64,000 nucleotides of DNA from Microbacterium sulfonylureivorans. Lineage in GTDB: Bacteria; Actinomycetota; Actinomycetes; Actinomycetales; Microbacteriaceae. Each line of letters begins with the position of its first letter. Position 1 is the stretch's first letter. Below, piece by piece: positions 47,500 through 60,025 of the stretch. The notes beneath the pieces were generated by a model. The model searched no databases. It saw only the letters and a list, made by a program, of their open reading frames with translations, and had not been told where the DNA came from. Position numbers and translations under genes: made by a program. Location: assembly GCF_003999995.1 (NCBI RefSeq), contig NZ_RJAD01000002.1:771020-835019 (forward strand), given 5' to 3'.

Positions 47500-49053
47500 T
47501 CAGCGCTGGCGACGCTCGCGCACCCGCATGTTGATCACGATCGGCGAACCCTCGAAGCCGTAGATCTCGCGCAGGCGACGCTGGATGAACCGGCGGTAAC
47601 CCGGGTCGAGGAAGCCGGTCGTGAAGAGCACGAAGGTCGGCGGCCGGGTGGACGCCTGTGTGCCGAAGAGGATGCGCGGCTGCTTTCCCCCGCGAACCGG
47701 GTGCGGGTGCTCGTTGACGAGCTCCGACAGGAACGCGTTGAACTTGCCCGTCGGGATGCGCTGATCCCACGACTCGAGCGCGGTCTCGAGCGCCGGAACG
47801 AGCTTGTCGAGGTGACGGCCGGTGCGGGCCGAGATGTTGACGCGCGGGGCCCACGCGACGTGCGCGAGGTCCTGTTCGATCTCCCGCTCGAGATAGCGGC
47901 GGCGCTCGATGTCCTCGTAGTGGGGCGTGTTCAGGAGATCCCACTTGTTGTAGGCCAGCACCAGAGCGCGGCCCGACTCGAGCACGAGGTCGATGATGCG
48001 CACATCCTGCTCGCTGATCGGCTCGCTGACGTCGAGGACGACGACGGCGACCTCGGCCTTCTCGAGCGCGGTCGACGTGCGCAGCGACGCGTAGAAGTCG
48101 GCGCCCTGCTGAAGGTGGACGCGACGGCGGATTCCGGCCGTGTCGACGAAGCGCCACAGCTTGCCGCCGACGTCGACGACCTCGTCCACCGGGTCGCGGG
48201 TCGTGCCGGCGAGCTCGTTGACGACGACCCGCTCCTCACCTGCGGCCTTGTTGAGCAGCGACGACTTGCCGACGTTCGGGCGCCCCAGGATCGCGACGCG
48301 ACGCGGTCCGCCGATCTCGTGCTTGGCGACCGCCGAGACCTCGGGCAGCACCTTCATGATCGCGTCGAGCAGGTCGGCGACGCCGCGGCCGTGGATCGCC
48401 GACACCGGGAACGGCTCGCCGAGGCCGAGGTTCCACAGCGCGGCGGCCTCGGGCTCCTGGCGGGAGTCGTCGATCTTGTTGGCGACGAGGAACACCGGCT
48501 TTCCGCTCTTGCGCAGCAGCTTCACGACGTGCTCGTCGGTCGAGGTCGCGCCGACCATGGCGTCGACGACGAACATCACCACGTCGCACAGGTCGATCGC
48601 GACCTCGGCCTGCGCGGCGACCGAGCGGTCGATGCCCTTGGCGTCGGGCTCCCAGCCGCCGGTGTCGACGAGCGAGAAGCGGCGATCCATCCATTCGGCC
48701 TTGTACGTCACGCGGTCGCGCGTGACACCGGGGGTGTCCTCCACGACGGCCTCGCGACGCCCCAGGATGCGGTTCACCAGCGCCGACTTGCCCACGTTCG
48801 GTCGTCCGACGATCGCCACGACCGGCAGCGCCGGCAGGTACTCGATCCCGTCCTCGCCGAGCGCGAGGCCCGCGAGGAGCTCGGCGTCCTCCTCGTCGAG
48901 GTCGTAGTCCTCGAGGCCCGCGCGCAGTGCGGCGGCCCGCTGTTCGGCGAGCTCCTCGTCGAGGTCTGCGAGGTTCTCGGCGAGGTGGTCCTCGCCGGCT
49001 TCGTACTCTTCGGCGTCGCGGCTGTCAGACGCCCCACGGTTGTCAGAGGTCAT
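47500..49053 (-). CDS. der: ribosome-assembly GTPase Der (EngA)
   Basis: 517 residues. An acidic N-terminal extension of about 75 residues ([21 protein letters not shown]), then two GTPase domains, each with P-loop ([24 protein letters not shown]), switch DTGG / DTAG and NKID / NKWD, and a C-terminal KH-like domain ending [16 protein letters not shown]. Needed for 50S maturation. Start lies 11 bp inside the end of cmk. Confidence 0.95.
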   Translation of the reverse strand: MTSDNRGASDSRDAEEYEAGEDHLAENLADLDEELAEQRAAALRAGLEDYDLDEEDAELLAGLALGEDGIEYLPALPVVAIVGRPNVGKSALVNRILGRREAVVEDTPGVTRDRVTYKAEWMDRRFSLVDTGGWEPDAKGIDRSVAAQAEVAIDLCDVVMFVVDAMVGATSTDEHVVKLLRKSGKPVFLVANKIDDSRQEPEAAALWNLGLGEPFPVSAIHGRGVADLLDAIMKVLPEVSAVAKHEIGGPRRVAILGRPNVGKSSLLNKAAGEERVVVNELAGTTRDPVDEVVDVGGKLWRFVDTAGIRRRVHLQQGADFYASLRTSTALEKAEVAVVVLDVSEPISEQDVRIIDLVLESGRALVLAYNKWDLLNTPHYEDIERRRYLEREIEQDLAHVAWAPRVNISARTGRHLDKLVPALETALESWDQRIPTGKFNAFLSELVNEHPHPVRGGKQPRILFGTQASTRPPTFVLFTTGFLDPGYRRFIQRRLREIYGFEGSPIVINMRVRERRQR

Positions 49054-49783
49054 TGTGCGCTCCCGTCTGTGCAGGCACGTTCGTGCGGATCACGCCGATG
49101 ACGGCGTCCACGGTCTGGTCGAAATCGAGGTGGGTCGAATCGACGACCTCGACGCCGGGCGCGGCGCTGAGGAAGTCGACGACGGTGGAGTCGGAGGCGT
49201 CGCGCTTGTGCAGGGCCGCGGCGACGGCCGAGGCATCCTGCGTCGTCAGCTCGGCGCTGCGGCGGGCGGCTCGCACCTCCGGAGCGGCGGTCAGGAGGAT
49301 CCGCACGGGTGCGTCGGGGGCGACGACGGTGGTGATGTCGCGCCCTTCGACGACCACGCCGGGGCGACCGGATGCCGCGACCATCGAGCGGAAGAGGGCG
49401 TTCACCGCCTGCCGCACGGCGGGCACGCGGGCGACGCCGCTCACCGCCTCGGAGACGCGGGGCTCGCGGATCGCGGCGGTCACGTCGGTCGCGCCGACGC
49501 GCACCCAGTGCTCGTCGGGGTCGAGCGAGATGGCGTAGTCGAAGTCGCCCATGACGTCGAGGACGGAAGACGAGTCCGACGTGTCGGTGCCGCGCTCGAG
49601 GGCGAGCCAGGCGAGCGCGCGGTAGGCGGCCCCGGTATCGAGGAAGCCGTAGCCGAGGCGGCGCGCGACCTGCTTCGAGACGCTGGACTTGCCGCTGCCC
49701 GCGGGACCGTCGATCGCGACGATCACGGTGTCGAGGTGCGCCTCGGCGGCCGGCGCGCCGGCACCTGTCGAGGGGTCAGTCAT
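49043..49783 (-). CDS. cmk: cytidylate kinase
   Basis: 246 residues from ATG 49783. P-loop [38 protein letters not shown], the CMP-binding insert region [21 protein letters not shown], and [22 protein letters not shown]. Phosphorylates CMP/dCMP. The longer upstream frame lies inside tyrA and is rejected. Overlaps tyrA by 8 bp. Confidence 0.93.
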   Translation of the reverse strand: MTDPSTGAGAPAAEAHLDTVIVAIDGPAGSGKSSVSKQVARRLGYGFLDTGAAYRALAWLALERGTDTSDSSSVLDVMGDFDYAISLDPDEHWVRVGATDVTAAIREPRVSEAVSGVARVPAVRQAVNALFRSMVAASGRPGVVVEGRDITTVVAPDAPVRILLTAAPEVRAARRSAELTTQDASAVAAALHKRDASDSTVVDFLSAAPGVEVVDSTHLDFDQTVDAVIGVIRTNVPAQTGAHNDL

Positions 49784-50900
49784 TGGTGGTGCTCGCAATC
49801 TTCCAGCCGCGGGCCTCGAGGCCCTCCACGGCACGTCGTACGGCGCCGGGCACGACGCTGATCTCGGCCAGGCCGAACTGGGCGCCCGGCGAGTGCTCGA
49901 GGCGCAGGTCTTCCACGTTGACGTCGAGTTCGCCGAGCTCGCCGAAGAGGCGGCCGAGCTGTCCGGGGGTGTCGTCGACCATGACGACGACCTGCTCGAA
50001 ACGGCGGTTCTGCCCGTGCTTGCCGGGGAGGCGCTCGACGCCCTCGTTGCCGCGGCGGATCGTGTCGGCGACAGCCCGGCGCGCACCCGGCGCATCGGGG
50101 CTGCGCAGCGCATCCGCGACGGCCGACAGGTCGCCGGCGAGGGCATCGAGCACGTCGACCACCGGGGTCGCGTTGGCGCCGAGGATCTGCACCCACAGCT
50201 CCGGGGCGGATGCCGCGATCCGCGTCGTGTCGCGCACGCCCTGGCCTGCGAGGCTCAGCGATCCGTCGGGCGCGTCGACGAACCGCCCGGCGAGCAGGCT
50301 CGCGACGAGCTGGGGAACGTGCGAGACGAGCGCGACGGAGCGGTCGTGGTCTTCGGGGCTCATCTCGATCGGCATCGCCCCGAGGTCGAGCGCCAGGCCC
50401 TCGACGAGGGCGAGGTCGTCGGCGGGGGTCTCGCCGTCACGGCACACGACCCACGGACGCCCGATGAAGATGTCGGCGCGGGCGGCGATCGCTCCCCCGC
50501 GCTCGCGGCCGGCGAGCGGGTGCGAGCCGATGTAGTGCGTGAGGTCGACGCCGCGCTCGCGGAGGGTGCGCAGCGGCTCGAGCTTGACACTCGCGACATC
50601 GGTCACCACCGCGCCCGGGTACCGCGTGAGCTCGCGCTCGATCACGTCTGCGGTGACGTCCGGCGGAACCGCGACCACGATGAGAGCGGGGTCGTCGCCG
50701 GCCTCGGCGCGTCGTCCGGCGCCGTAGTCGACGGCGAGGCGCAGCTGCGCGGGCGACGTGTCGTCGAGGGCGACGTCGATGCCGAGCGCCGACAGCGCGT
50801 GCCCGATGCTCGAGCCGAGCAGTCCGGCGCCGACGACACGCACCGTCCCCCGCACTCGCGGGGCACGCACGCGCGCGGGCGCAGACGTGGAATCGGTCAC
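49776..50900 (-). CDS. tyrA: prephenate dehydrogenase with C-terminal ACT domain
   Basis: 374 residues. NAD-binding [24 protein letters not shown]-binding [11 protein letters not shown], catalytic His in [16 protein letters not shown] and [21 protein letters not shown], then an ACT domain ([34 protein letters not shown]) likely giving tyrosine feedback. Makes 4-hydroxyphenylpyruvate. Set within the rluB-cmk block, where mycobacteria have no tyrA. Start overlaps rluB by 4 bp. Confidence 0.93.
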   Translation of the reverse strand: MTDSTSAPARVRAPRVRGTVRVVGAGLLGSSIGHALSALGIDVALDDTSPAQLRLAVDYGAGRRAEAGDDPALIVVAVPPDVTADVIERELTRYPGAVVTDVASVKLEPLRTLRERGVDLTHYIGSHPLAGRERGGAIAARADIFIGRPWVVCRDGETPADDLALVEGLALDLGAMPIEMSPEDHDRSVALVSHVPQLVASLLAGRFVDAPDGSLSLAGQGVRDTTRIAASAPELWVQILGANATPVVDVLDALAGDLSAVADALRSPDAPGARRAVADTIRRGNEGVERLPGKHGQNRRFEQVVVMVDDTPGQLGRLFGELGELDVNVEDLRLEHSPGAQFGLAEISVVPGAVRRAVEGLEARGWKIASTTND

Positions 50901-51715
50901 TCGTTCTCCTGGTCGCTCCGCGCGTCGGAGCTGTCGCGGGGCTCGGGGGCGTCGCCCGCCGCGCGACGCGCGAGAGTCAGCAGATCGCCCCGCTCCACTT
51001 TAGTCAACTCACGTGCCTGCCCGGCTGGCAGTGTTCCCAGGTGGAGCGGCCCGAACTGCCGGCGCACGAGCTCGACCACGGGATGCCCCACCTCCGCCAG
51101 CATGCGTCGCACGATGCGGTTGCGGCCCGAGTGGAGGGTCAGCTCGACGAGCGAGCCGCCTCCCTCGGCGGAGCTCGACAGCAGGCGGGCCTTGTCGGCG
51201 GCGATCGGGCCGTCTTCGAGGTCGACCCCACGCGTCAGGCGCTGGATCGTCTGCGGCGTCACTCGCCCCTCGACCTTCGCGATGTAGACCTTCGTGACGC
51301 CGAACGACGGGTGGGCGAGCACGTGCGCGAGCCCGCCGTCGTTGGTGAGCACGAGGAGGCCGCTGGTCTCGGCATCCAGTCGTCCCACGTTGTAGAGGCG
51401 CTCGTCCCAGTCCTTGGTGAAGCGCCGCAGGTCGGGGCGGCCGCGGTCGTCCTTCATCGAGCTGACCACGCCCGTCGGCTTGTTGAGCATGACGTAGCGC
51501 TTGGACTGGTCGAGCTGGACGGCGGTGCCGTCGACGTCGACGAGGTCGCTCTCTGGGTCGATGCGCGAGCCGAGCTCGGTCACGACCTGGCCGTTGACGC
51601 GCACGCGGCCGGCCACAATGAGGTCCTCGGCGACGCGGCGCGAGGCCACACCGGCGTTGGCGAGCACCTTCTGCAGGCGGACGCCCTCGGTGGAGTCCTT
51701 CGGGGTGTCGGTCAT
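50897..51715 (-). CDS. rluB: 23S rRNA pseudouridine synthase, RluB/RsuA family
   Basis: 272 residues. S4 domain (RLQKVLANAGVASRRVAEDLIVAGRVRVNG), then the RsuA-type catalytic motif NVGRLDAETSGLLVLTNDGGLAHVLAHP with the active Asp, KVYIAKVEG and GRNRIVRRMLAEVGHPV. Modifies large-subunit rRNA. It follows scpB with a 4-bp overlap. Confidence 0.92.
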   Translation of the reverse strand: MTDTPKDSTEGVRLQKVLANAGVASRRVAEDLIVAGRVRVNGQVVTELGSRIDPESDLVDVDGTAVQLDQSKRYVMLNKPTGVVSSMKDDRGRPDLRRFTKDWDERLYNVGRLDAETSGLLVLTNDGGLAHVLAHPSFGVTKVYIAKVEGRVTPQTIQRLTRGVDLEDGPIAADKARLLSSSAEGGGSLVELTLHSGRNRIVRRMLAEVGHPVVELVRRQFGPLHLGTLPAGQARELTKVERGDLLTLARRAAGDAPEPRDSSDARSDQENE

Positions 51716-52320
51716 CGTCGTGCCTCTTCGTCGAATCCGTCCGCGCCGTCGTCGAGCAGCGGGGAGATGTGCGGCAGCTCGTCGAGCGAGTTGATGCCGA
51801 GGTTCACCAGCAGCGCGTCGGTGGTGCCGTAGTTGATGGCGCCGGTCTCGGCATCCGTGAACAGCTCCGTGATCAGTCCGCGCGCCAGCAGTGTGCGCAC
51901 GACCGAGTCGACGTTCACCGCGCGGATCGACGCGACCTGGCCCCTCGTGACCGGCTGCTTGTAGGCGATCACGGCGAGGGTCTCGAGGGCTGCCTGCGAC
52001 AGCCGCGAAGGCGCCTGGGAGTTGACGAACTCGCTCACGAGGTCGTCGTGCTCCTCGCGCACGTACAGGCGCCAGCCGCCGCCGACCTCACGCAGCTCGA
52101 ATCCGCGCACCGGACCGCCGGTCTCGCCGTCGTAGTCGGCGACGAGGCCCTCGATCGCCTGGCGCACGGCGGGGACGGGCGAGCCCACCGCCGCAGCGAG
52201 GCTCACGAGGCTCTGCGGCTCCTCGACGATCAGCAGGATCGCCTCCAGCCGGCGGGCGACGTCGGCCGGGCCCTGCGGTGCTGCGGGTGCTTCGGCGGTC
52301 TGCGACGGGTCATCGGTCAT
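51712..52320 (-). CDS. scpB: segregation and condensation protein B
   Basis: 202 residues from ATG 52320. Tandem winged helices: LEAILLIVEEPQSLVSLAAAVG, LREVGGGWRLYVREEHDDLVSEF, then SQAALETLAVIAYKQPVTRGQVASIRAVNVDSVVRTLLARGLI, the ScpB hallmark. Works with ScpA and SMC as kleisin accessory. Overlaps scpA by 11 bp. Confidence 0.94.
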   Translation of the reverse strand: MTDDPSQTAEAPAAPQGPADVARRLEAILLIVEEPQSLVSLAAAVGSPVPAVRQAIEGLVADYDGETGGPVRGFELREVGGGWRLYVREEHDDLVSEFVNSQAPSRLSQAALETLAVIAYKQPVTRGQVASIRAVNVDSVVRTLLARGLITELFTDAETGAINYGTTDALLVNLGINSLDELPHISPLLDDGADGFDEEARR

Positions 52321-53125
52321 AGTCGGCTCCCAGGGTGGCGAGGTTCTCATCGGACCAGCGCTGCGCGCTCCAGCGCAGGGTCAGCTCGCCGAGCGGCTCC
52401 AGCTGCTCGAACGAGAGGGCGGCATGGCGGTACAGCTCCAGCACCGACAGGAAGCGGGCGACGACGACACCCGGCTGGGTGACGCCGGCGACGAGCTCGC
52501 GGAAGCTCAGGCTGCCGGCATCCCGCAGCAGAGTGACCACCACCGCCGCCTGCTCGCGGATGCTGATGAGCGGCGCGTGGAGGTGATCGAGGCCGACGTG
52601 CGGGATCTCCTTCGGCGTCATCGCCAGCAGGGCGAGCGCGGCGAAGTCCTCGGCGTTGAGCGTCCACACGAGCTCGGGCACGGCGTTGCGGTACTTCTCG
52701 TCGAGACGCACCGACCGGGTGTGGCGCCGGTCCTCGCGCTGGAGGCACCGGGCGAACCACGCCGACACCTCCTTGAAGGCTCGGTACTGCAGCAGTCGCG
52801 CGAACAGCAGGTCGCGGGCCTCGAGGAGAGCCACGGACTCCGCGTCGACGAGCTCGCCCTGAGGCAGGAGCCCGGCGACCTTCATGTCGAGGAGGGTCGC
52901 GGCCACGACGAGGAACTCGGATGCCTCGTCCAGCTCCTCGTCGGGACCGAGCTGGCGCAGGTAGGCGATGAACTCGTCGGTCACCCGAGACAGCGACACC
53001 TCGGTGATGTCGAGCTCGTGTTTGGAGATGAGCGTCAGGAGGAGGTCGAACGGCCCGTCGAACACGCCCAGCGAGACACGGAACCCGTCACCGGGGGCGG
53101 AGTCCTCGTCAGGCGACGGCGCCAC
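52310..53125 (-). CDS. scpA: segregation and condensation protein A (kleisin)
   Basis: 271 residues. SLGVFDGPFDLLLTLISKHELDITEVSLSRVTDEFIAYL at the N-terminus, FLVVAATLLDMKVAGLLPQ, and C-terminal winged helix VVARFLSVLELYRHAALSFEQLEPLGELTLRW. Bridges SMC heads. Overlaps parA by 17 bp. Confidence 0.94.
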   Translation of the reverse strand: MAPSPDEDSAPGDGFRVSLGVFDGPFDLLLTLISKHELDITEVSLSRVTDEFIAYLRQLGPDEELDEASEFLVVAATLLDMKVAGLLPQGELVDAESVALLEARDLLFARLLQYRAFKEVSAWFARCLQREDRRHTRSVRLDEKYRNAVPELVWTLNAEDFAALALLAMTPKEIPHVGLDHLHAPLISIREQAAVVVTLLRDAGSLSFRELVAGVTQPGVVVARFLSVLELYRHAALSFEQLEPLGELTLRWSAQRWSDENLATLGADYDR

Positions 53126-54014
53126 GGGCGACCAGCTCCCGCGCCAGCCGCAGGTAGGCCTGGGCGGCGGCGTGCTCGGGCGCGAACTCGGTGATCGGCA
53201 TGCCCGACACGGATGCGTCGGGGAACTTCACGGTGCGGCCGATCACGGTCTCGAGCACGTCGTCGCCGAACGCGTCGACGACCCGCTCGAGCACCTCGCG
53301 CGAGTGCAGCGTCCGCGCGTCGTACATCGTCGCAAGGACGCCGTCGAGCGTGATGGTCGGATTCAGGCGATCGCGGACCTTGTCGATCGTCTCGATGAGC
53401 ATCGCCACGCCGCGCAGCGCGAAGAACTCGCACTCGAGCGGGATGATGACGCCGTGGCTCGCCGTGAGGGCATTGACGGTCAGGAGGCCGAGCGACGGCT
53501 GGCAGTCGATGAGGATGACGTCGTAGTCGGGCGCGAGCTTGCGCAGCGCGCGGGAGAGCGTCTGCTCGCGCGCGACCTCGTTCACCAGGTGCACCTCGGC
53601 GGCCGACAGGTCGATGTTCGCCGGGACCACGTCGAGGTTCTCGACGCGCGTCTGCACGACGACCTCGTGCGGCTCGCGTTTGCCGTCGAGCAGGAGGTCG
53701 TAGATGGTGGGGATGTCGTGGGTCTGGATGCCGAGACCGGCCGACAGCGCGCCCTGCGGGTCGAAGTCGACAGCGAGCACCTTGCGCCCATAGCTCGCGA
53801 GCGCGGCGGCCAGGTTGATGGTGGTCGTCGTCTTGCCGACGCCGCCCTTCTGGTTGCACAGCGAGATGATCCGCGCGGGACCGGTGCCGTCGAGCTTCGC
53901 CGGGGTCGGGAAGCCGTGGTACGGACGTCCGGTGGGACCGAGCGGGGTCCCGTCCTCTGAGGCCGTCGTCGCGCCCCGCTTGCTGCCCGCCACAGACTCT
54001 CCTGACTTTCCCAT
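53109..54014 (-). CDS. parA: ParA/Soj-family ATPase
   Basis: 301 residues from ATG 54014 (a GTG at 54023 is possible). Deviant Walker A CNQKGGVGKTTTTINLAAALA, Walker A-prime VDFDPQGALSAGLG, Walker B ILIDCQPSLGLLTVNAL, then the DNA-binding surface region. There is no parB next to it; this scpAB-linked ParA is distinct from the oriC parAB pair. TAGAAT lies 11 nt before ATG 54014. Confidence 0.92.
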   Translation of the reverse strand: MGKSGESVAGSKRGATTASEDGTPLGPTGRPYHGFPTPAKLDGTGPARIISLCNQKGGVGKTTTTINLAAALASYGRKVLAVDFDPQGALSAGLGIQTHDIPTIYDLLLDGKREPHEVVVQTRVENLDVVPANIDLSAAEVHLVNEVAREQTLSRALRKLAPDYDVILIDCQPSLGLLTVNALTASHGVIIPLECEFFALRGVAMLIETIDKVRDRLNPTITLDGVLATMYDARTLHSREVLERVVDAFGDDVLETVIGRTVKFPDASVSGMPITEFAPEHAAAQAYLRLARELVARGAVA

Positions 54015-54061
54015 GCCGTGCACCGATTCTAGTCACGGCGGGACCTCTCACCCGCGAGCGT

Positions 54062-55006
54062 TCAGCGGGCGCGCGGGTGAGAGGTCGCGTAGACGTCCCT
54101 CAGCGCGTCGACCGACACATAGGTGTAGATCTGCGTCGTCGACACGGAGGCGTGGCCGAGCAGCTCCTGCACGACCCGGACATCGGCCCCGCCCTGCAGC
54201 AGATGCGTGGCGAACGAGTGTCGGAGCGTATGCGGCGAGACATGCGCGGTCAGATGTGCGCGCTCGGCGGCGGAGTGGATGACGAGCCATGCGCTCTGAC
54301 GTGACAGCGGGGCGCCACGAGCGCCGAGGAACAGCTTCGGGGTCGCCTTCCCGCGGCGTGACAGCTCAGGACGCGAACGCGTGACGTAGGCGTCGACGGC
54401 TGCGCGCGCGTACGACCCGACGGGCACGATGCGCTCCTTCGCGCCCTTGCCGCGCACCCGCAGCACGTCGCCGTGCGCGACGTCGTCGACGTCGAGCTGG
54501 ACGATCTCCGACACGCGGGCCCCCGTCGCGTAGAGCAGCTCCAGCAGCGCGCGATCGCGCAGGCCCAGAAGGTCGCCGGGTGCGGCGCCGGGCGCGACCG
54601 CCGCCTCGGTCGACGGCGCCGGGCCCGCGGCATCCAGCAGGGCCTCCACCTGGTCGATCGTGAGCGCCTTCGGCAGCCGGCGCGGCTGCTTCGGCGGACG
54701 CAGCCGCACCGAGGGATCGGCGTCCTCCACCCCCTCGCGCGCCAGGAACCGGTGCAGCCCCCGCACGGACGACTGCAGCCGTGCGAGGGAGGACGGCGCG
54801 ACCGGCGGCTGCGCGGACGCCCGCTCGGCGGCGAACTCCGCGACGATCGCCGCGGTGACCTCCGACGAGTCGTCGATGCCCTGCGCCGCGAGCCAGGCGA
54901 CATACCCGGCGAGGTCGCGCCGGTAGGCCGCGACAGTGTTGTCGGAGAGGCCGCGCTCGATCGAGATGTGGCGCAGGTACGCGTCCACCGCCCTCTCAAG
55001 CCGCAT
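54062..55006 (-). CDS. xerD: tyrosine recombinase XerD
   Basis: 314 residues from ATG 55006 (GGAGGT upstream). SAM-like N-terminal domain (YLRHISIERGLSDNTVAAYRRDLAGYVAWL), catalytic set R in YATGARVSEIVQLDV, K region VRGKGAKERIVPVG, HxxR in SPHTLRHSFATHLLQGG, and His/Tyr in LGHASVSTTQIYTYVS. Resolves chromosome dimers at dif. A Pro/Ala-rich loop of about 20 residues (AGPAPSTEAAVAPGAAPG) enlarges the central part. Confidence 0.94.
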   Translation of the reverse strand: MRLERAVDAYLRHISIERGLSDNTVAAYRRDLAGYVAWLAAQGIDDSSEVTAAIVAEFAAERASAQPPVAPSSLARLQSSVRGLHRFLAREGVEDADPSVRLRPPKQPRRLPKALTIDQVEALLDAAGPAPSTEAAVAPGAAPGDLLGLRDRALLELLYATGARVSEIVQLDVDDVAHGDVLRVRGKGAKERIVPVGSYARAAVDAYVTRSRPELSRRGKATPKLFLGARGAPLSRQSAWLVIHSAAERAHLTAHVSPHTLRHSFATHLLQGGADVRVVQELLGHASVSTTQIYTYVSVDALRDVYATSHPRAR

Positions 55007-55029
55007 CTGAGACCTCCGCGCGCCCCATG

Positions 55030-57328
<2,299 letters not shown>

Positions 57329-57392
57329 TTATCCTATCCCACGTCGGTGACGGCAAGCTGAGCAAACGCACACGTGTCGTCCTCGTTTCCGA

Positions 57393-59084
57393 TCAGACGG
57401 CCTCGGCGCGAAGGCCGAGAAGCTCACGGGCATGGGTGAGCGCGGCGTCCGAGTCGGGCATTCCCGAGAGCAGACGCGCCATCTCGGCTTCGCGATCGGC
57501 TCCCTCGAGCCTGCGGACGTCGGATGCCGTCACCGAGCCGTCGCCGGCCTTCACCACCGTCAGATGATTGGTGGCGAACGCCGCCACCTGGGCGAGATGG
57601 GTGACCGCGATGACCTGCGACGACTGGGCGAGCCGGGCGAGCCGCCGACCGACCTCGATCGCCGCCGCGCCGCCGATGCCGGCATCCACCTCGTCGAACA
57701 CGAACGTCGGAACAGGGTCGACACCGGCGATGACGACCTCGATCGCGAGCATCACCCGACTGAGCTCACCGCCGGACGCCCCGCGCGAGACCGCACGCGG
57801 ATCCGCGCCCTTGTGCGGGGCGAGCAGGATCGCCACGTCGTCGCGGCCGGCGGCCGTCTCAGCACCGGGCGACACCGCGACCGACAGTCGCGCATCGGGC
57901 ATCGCCAGGGCGTGCAGCTCGTGCGTGACGGCCGATCCCAGTCGCGCGGCGGCGGCGGTGCGGGCGGCGGTGAGCGTCGCGGCGGCCTCGTCGAGAGCGG
58001 ATGCCGCGGCATCCCTCTCCTCCGCCAGCCGCTCGACGCGCTCGCCGTCGTCGTCGAGCTCGGCCAGTCGGGCGGAACCGGTGTCGAGCAGGTCGATCGC
58101 GTCGTCGAGGCTCCCGTGCGCGCGGATGAGCGTCGACAGCACCGCGCGCCGCTCCTCGACGGCGGCGAGCTCGTGCGGACCCGTCTCGTCGAGGTCGGCG
58201 AGGTATCCGGCCAGCGCCGCGGCGAGATCGGACGCGCGATACCCGAGGTCGGCCACCTGACCCGCGAGTTCTTCGAGGACGGGGTCGTGTGCCCGCTCGA
58301 GCGCCCGTCGTGCCTCCGCGAGGAGGGAGGAGGCATCCGGAGCGTCACCCTCACCTGAGAGCGCATCGTGAGCCGTCGCCGCGGCGATGCGGAGCTCCTC
58401 GGCGTTGGCGAGTCGCTCGGCGCGGACGGAGAGCTCGGCGTCCTCCCCCGGCAGCGGTGCGGCCTGCTTGATGTCGGCCAGCTGCGCGCGCAGTTCATCG
58501 GCCTCTCGGGCTCGCTCGTCGCGGGCGGTGGTGAGCTCCGTGAGCTCGCGGTCGGCGGCTCGCCACCGCTCGTACGCATCGCGGTAGATCGCCTTCGCCG
58601 CCTGGACCGGATCGCCGCCGAAGCGGTCGAGCGCGTCGCGCTGCGCGGCGGTGGTGCGCAGCCGCAGCTGATCGGACTGACCGTGCACCACGACGAGGTC
58701 GTCGGCGAGATCGGCGAGCACGCCCGCGGGGGCGGAACGCCCGCCCACCGAGGCGCGTCCGCGACCCTCACTCGAGATCGAGCGTCCGACGAAGAGCTCG
58801 GCCGTGCCGTCGCCGAGCGGCTCGACGTCGCCTCCGGCCTCGCGGACGCGCGCGGCCACGGCCCCCGACTCGGGCACGATCCACACGCCGTCGACCGTGG
58901 CCTGCGATGCTCCCGCGCGCACGGCGCCCGAGTCGGCGCGCTGGCCGAGAAGGAGCCCGAGCCCGGTCACCACCATCGTCTTGCCCGCCCCGGTCTCGCC
59001 CGTGATGGCCGTGAATCCGGGACCGATCGGCAGCGTCGCCTCCGCGATGACGCCCAGGTCGCGCAGACGCATCTCCTCGATCAC
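57393..59084 (-). CDS. recN: DNA repair protein RecN
   Basis: 563 residues from GTG 59084 (GTGA overlap with nadK). SMC-like: Walker A FTAITGETGAGKTMVVTGL, long coiled coils (RERAREADELRAQLADIKQ), ABC signature SRGASGGELSRVMLAIE, Walker B VFDEVDAGIGGAAA, H-loop VIAVTHLAQVAAFA. Acts in double-strand-break repair. Contains GGATGCCGCGGCATCC, a perfect 16-bp palindrome of the enriched heptamer (57999-58014). Confidence 0.94.
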   Translation of the reverse strand: MIEEMRLRDLGVIAEATLPIGPGFTAITGETGAGKTMVVTGLGLLLGQRADSGAVRAGASQATVDGVWIVPESGAVAARVREAGGDVEPLGDGTAELFVGRSISSEGRGRASVGGRSAPAGVLADLADDLVVVHGQSDQLRLRTTAAQRDALDRFGGDPVQAAKAIYRDAYERWRAADRELTELTTARDERAREADELRAQLADIKQAAPLPGEDAELSVRAERLANAEELRIAAATAHDALSGEGDAPDASSLLAEARRALERAHDPVLEELAGQVADLGYRASDLAAALAGYLADLDETGPHELAAVEERRAVLSTLIRAHGSLDDAIDLLDTGSARLAELDDDGERVERLAEERDAAASALDEAAATLTAARTAAAARLGSAVTHELHALAMPDARLSVAVSPGAETAAGRDDVAILLAPHKGADPRAVSRGASGGELSRVMLAIEVVIAGVDPVPTFVFDEVDAGIGGAAAIEVGRRLARLAQSSQVIAVTHLAQVAAFATNHLTVVKAGDGSVTASDVRRLEGADREAEMARLLSGMPDSDAALTHARELLGLRAEAV

Positions 59085-60025
59085 GGCGTCGTCCCGGTGA
59101 TCGCGGCGGGCCCCCGCCAGCCGTCGACCGGCAGTCGGAACTTTCGCACCAGACGGTCGGTGAACGATGCCGGGTGCAGGCGCGCCAGGCGGACGGGACG
59201 ATCGGATCGCCGCACCACGACGCGCGCGCCCGGCGGCAGATCGTGCGAACGACGGCCGTCGCACCACAGGATGCCGACGCCGTTGGTGCGCTCGAGCACC
59301 TCGATGGCGACCGCGTGCTCGGGACCGACGACCAGCGGCTTGGCGAAGAGCGCGTGCGCCGACAGCGGCACCACCGAGATCGCGTCGACCGTCGGCCAGA
59401 TGACCGGTCCGCCGGCCGAGAAGTTGTAGGCCGTCGATCCGGTCGGCGTCGAGACCACGACCCCGTCACACCCGAAGCTCGACAGCGGACGCCCGTCGAC
59501 CTCGATCACCACCTCGAGCATGCGCTCACGGCTCGCCTTCTCGACGGTGGCCTCGTTGAGCGCCCACGTCTCGTAGATGACCGAGTCGGAGGAGTCCTTC
59601 ACGCGCACCTGGAGGGCGAGGCGCTCCTCGACCTCGTAGTCGTGATCGATCGCACGGCGCACGGCGTCGTCCATGTCGTCGCGCTCGATCTCTGCGAGGA
59701 AGCCGACGTGCCCCATGTTGATGCCGAGCACCGGCGCGGTGCCGTCGCGCACGAGTTCGGCCGCGCGGAGGATGGTGCCGTCGCCGCCCAGCACGATCGC
59801 CAGTTCGATGTCGCGCACGGCCACGTCGTCGCCGAGCACCTTGACATCGCCGAGCGACGGCCTCACGGCCGACAGCTCGTCGCGGTCCTCGGCGGCGAGC
59901 ACGGGCTGGGCCCCGCCCGCGCGCAGCGCGGCCACGACACGCTCGGCGGCGAACACGGTGTCGTCGCGGTGGGCGTGGGCGACGACGAGGATGCTGCGCT
60001 CGGCGCGTGCGTCGGTGCTGGTCAT
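59081..60025 (-). CDS. nadK: NAD kinase
   Basis: 314 residues from ATG 60025. GGDGT motif in IVLGGDGTILRAAELVRDG, GINMGHVGFLAEIERDD, NEATVEKASRERMLEV, GDGVVVSTPTGSTAYNFSAGGP (here CDGVVVSTPTGS). Makes NADP from NAD. ATGA overlap with tlyA, GTGA overlap with recN. Confidence 0.94.
   Translation of the reverse strand: MTSTDARAERSILVVAHAHRDDTVFAAERVVAALRAGGAQPVLAAEDRDELSAVRPSLGDVKVLGDDVAVRDIELAIVLGGDGTILRAAELVRDGTAPVLGINMGHVGFLAEIERDDMDDAVRRAIDHDYEVEERLALQVRVKDSSDSVIYETWALNEATVEKASRERMLEVVIEVDGRPLSSFGCDGVVVSTPTGSTAYNFSAGGPVIWPTVDAISVVPLSAHALFAKPLVVGPEHAVAIEVLERTNGVGILWCDGRRSHDLPPGARVVVRRSDRPVRLARLHPASFTDRLVRKFRLPVDGWRGPAAITGTTP

Noticed and set aside
53109..54014. Plasmid partition system
   Set aside because: There is no parB or iteron array; the gene sits in the conserved scpA-xerD chromosomal block.
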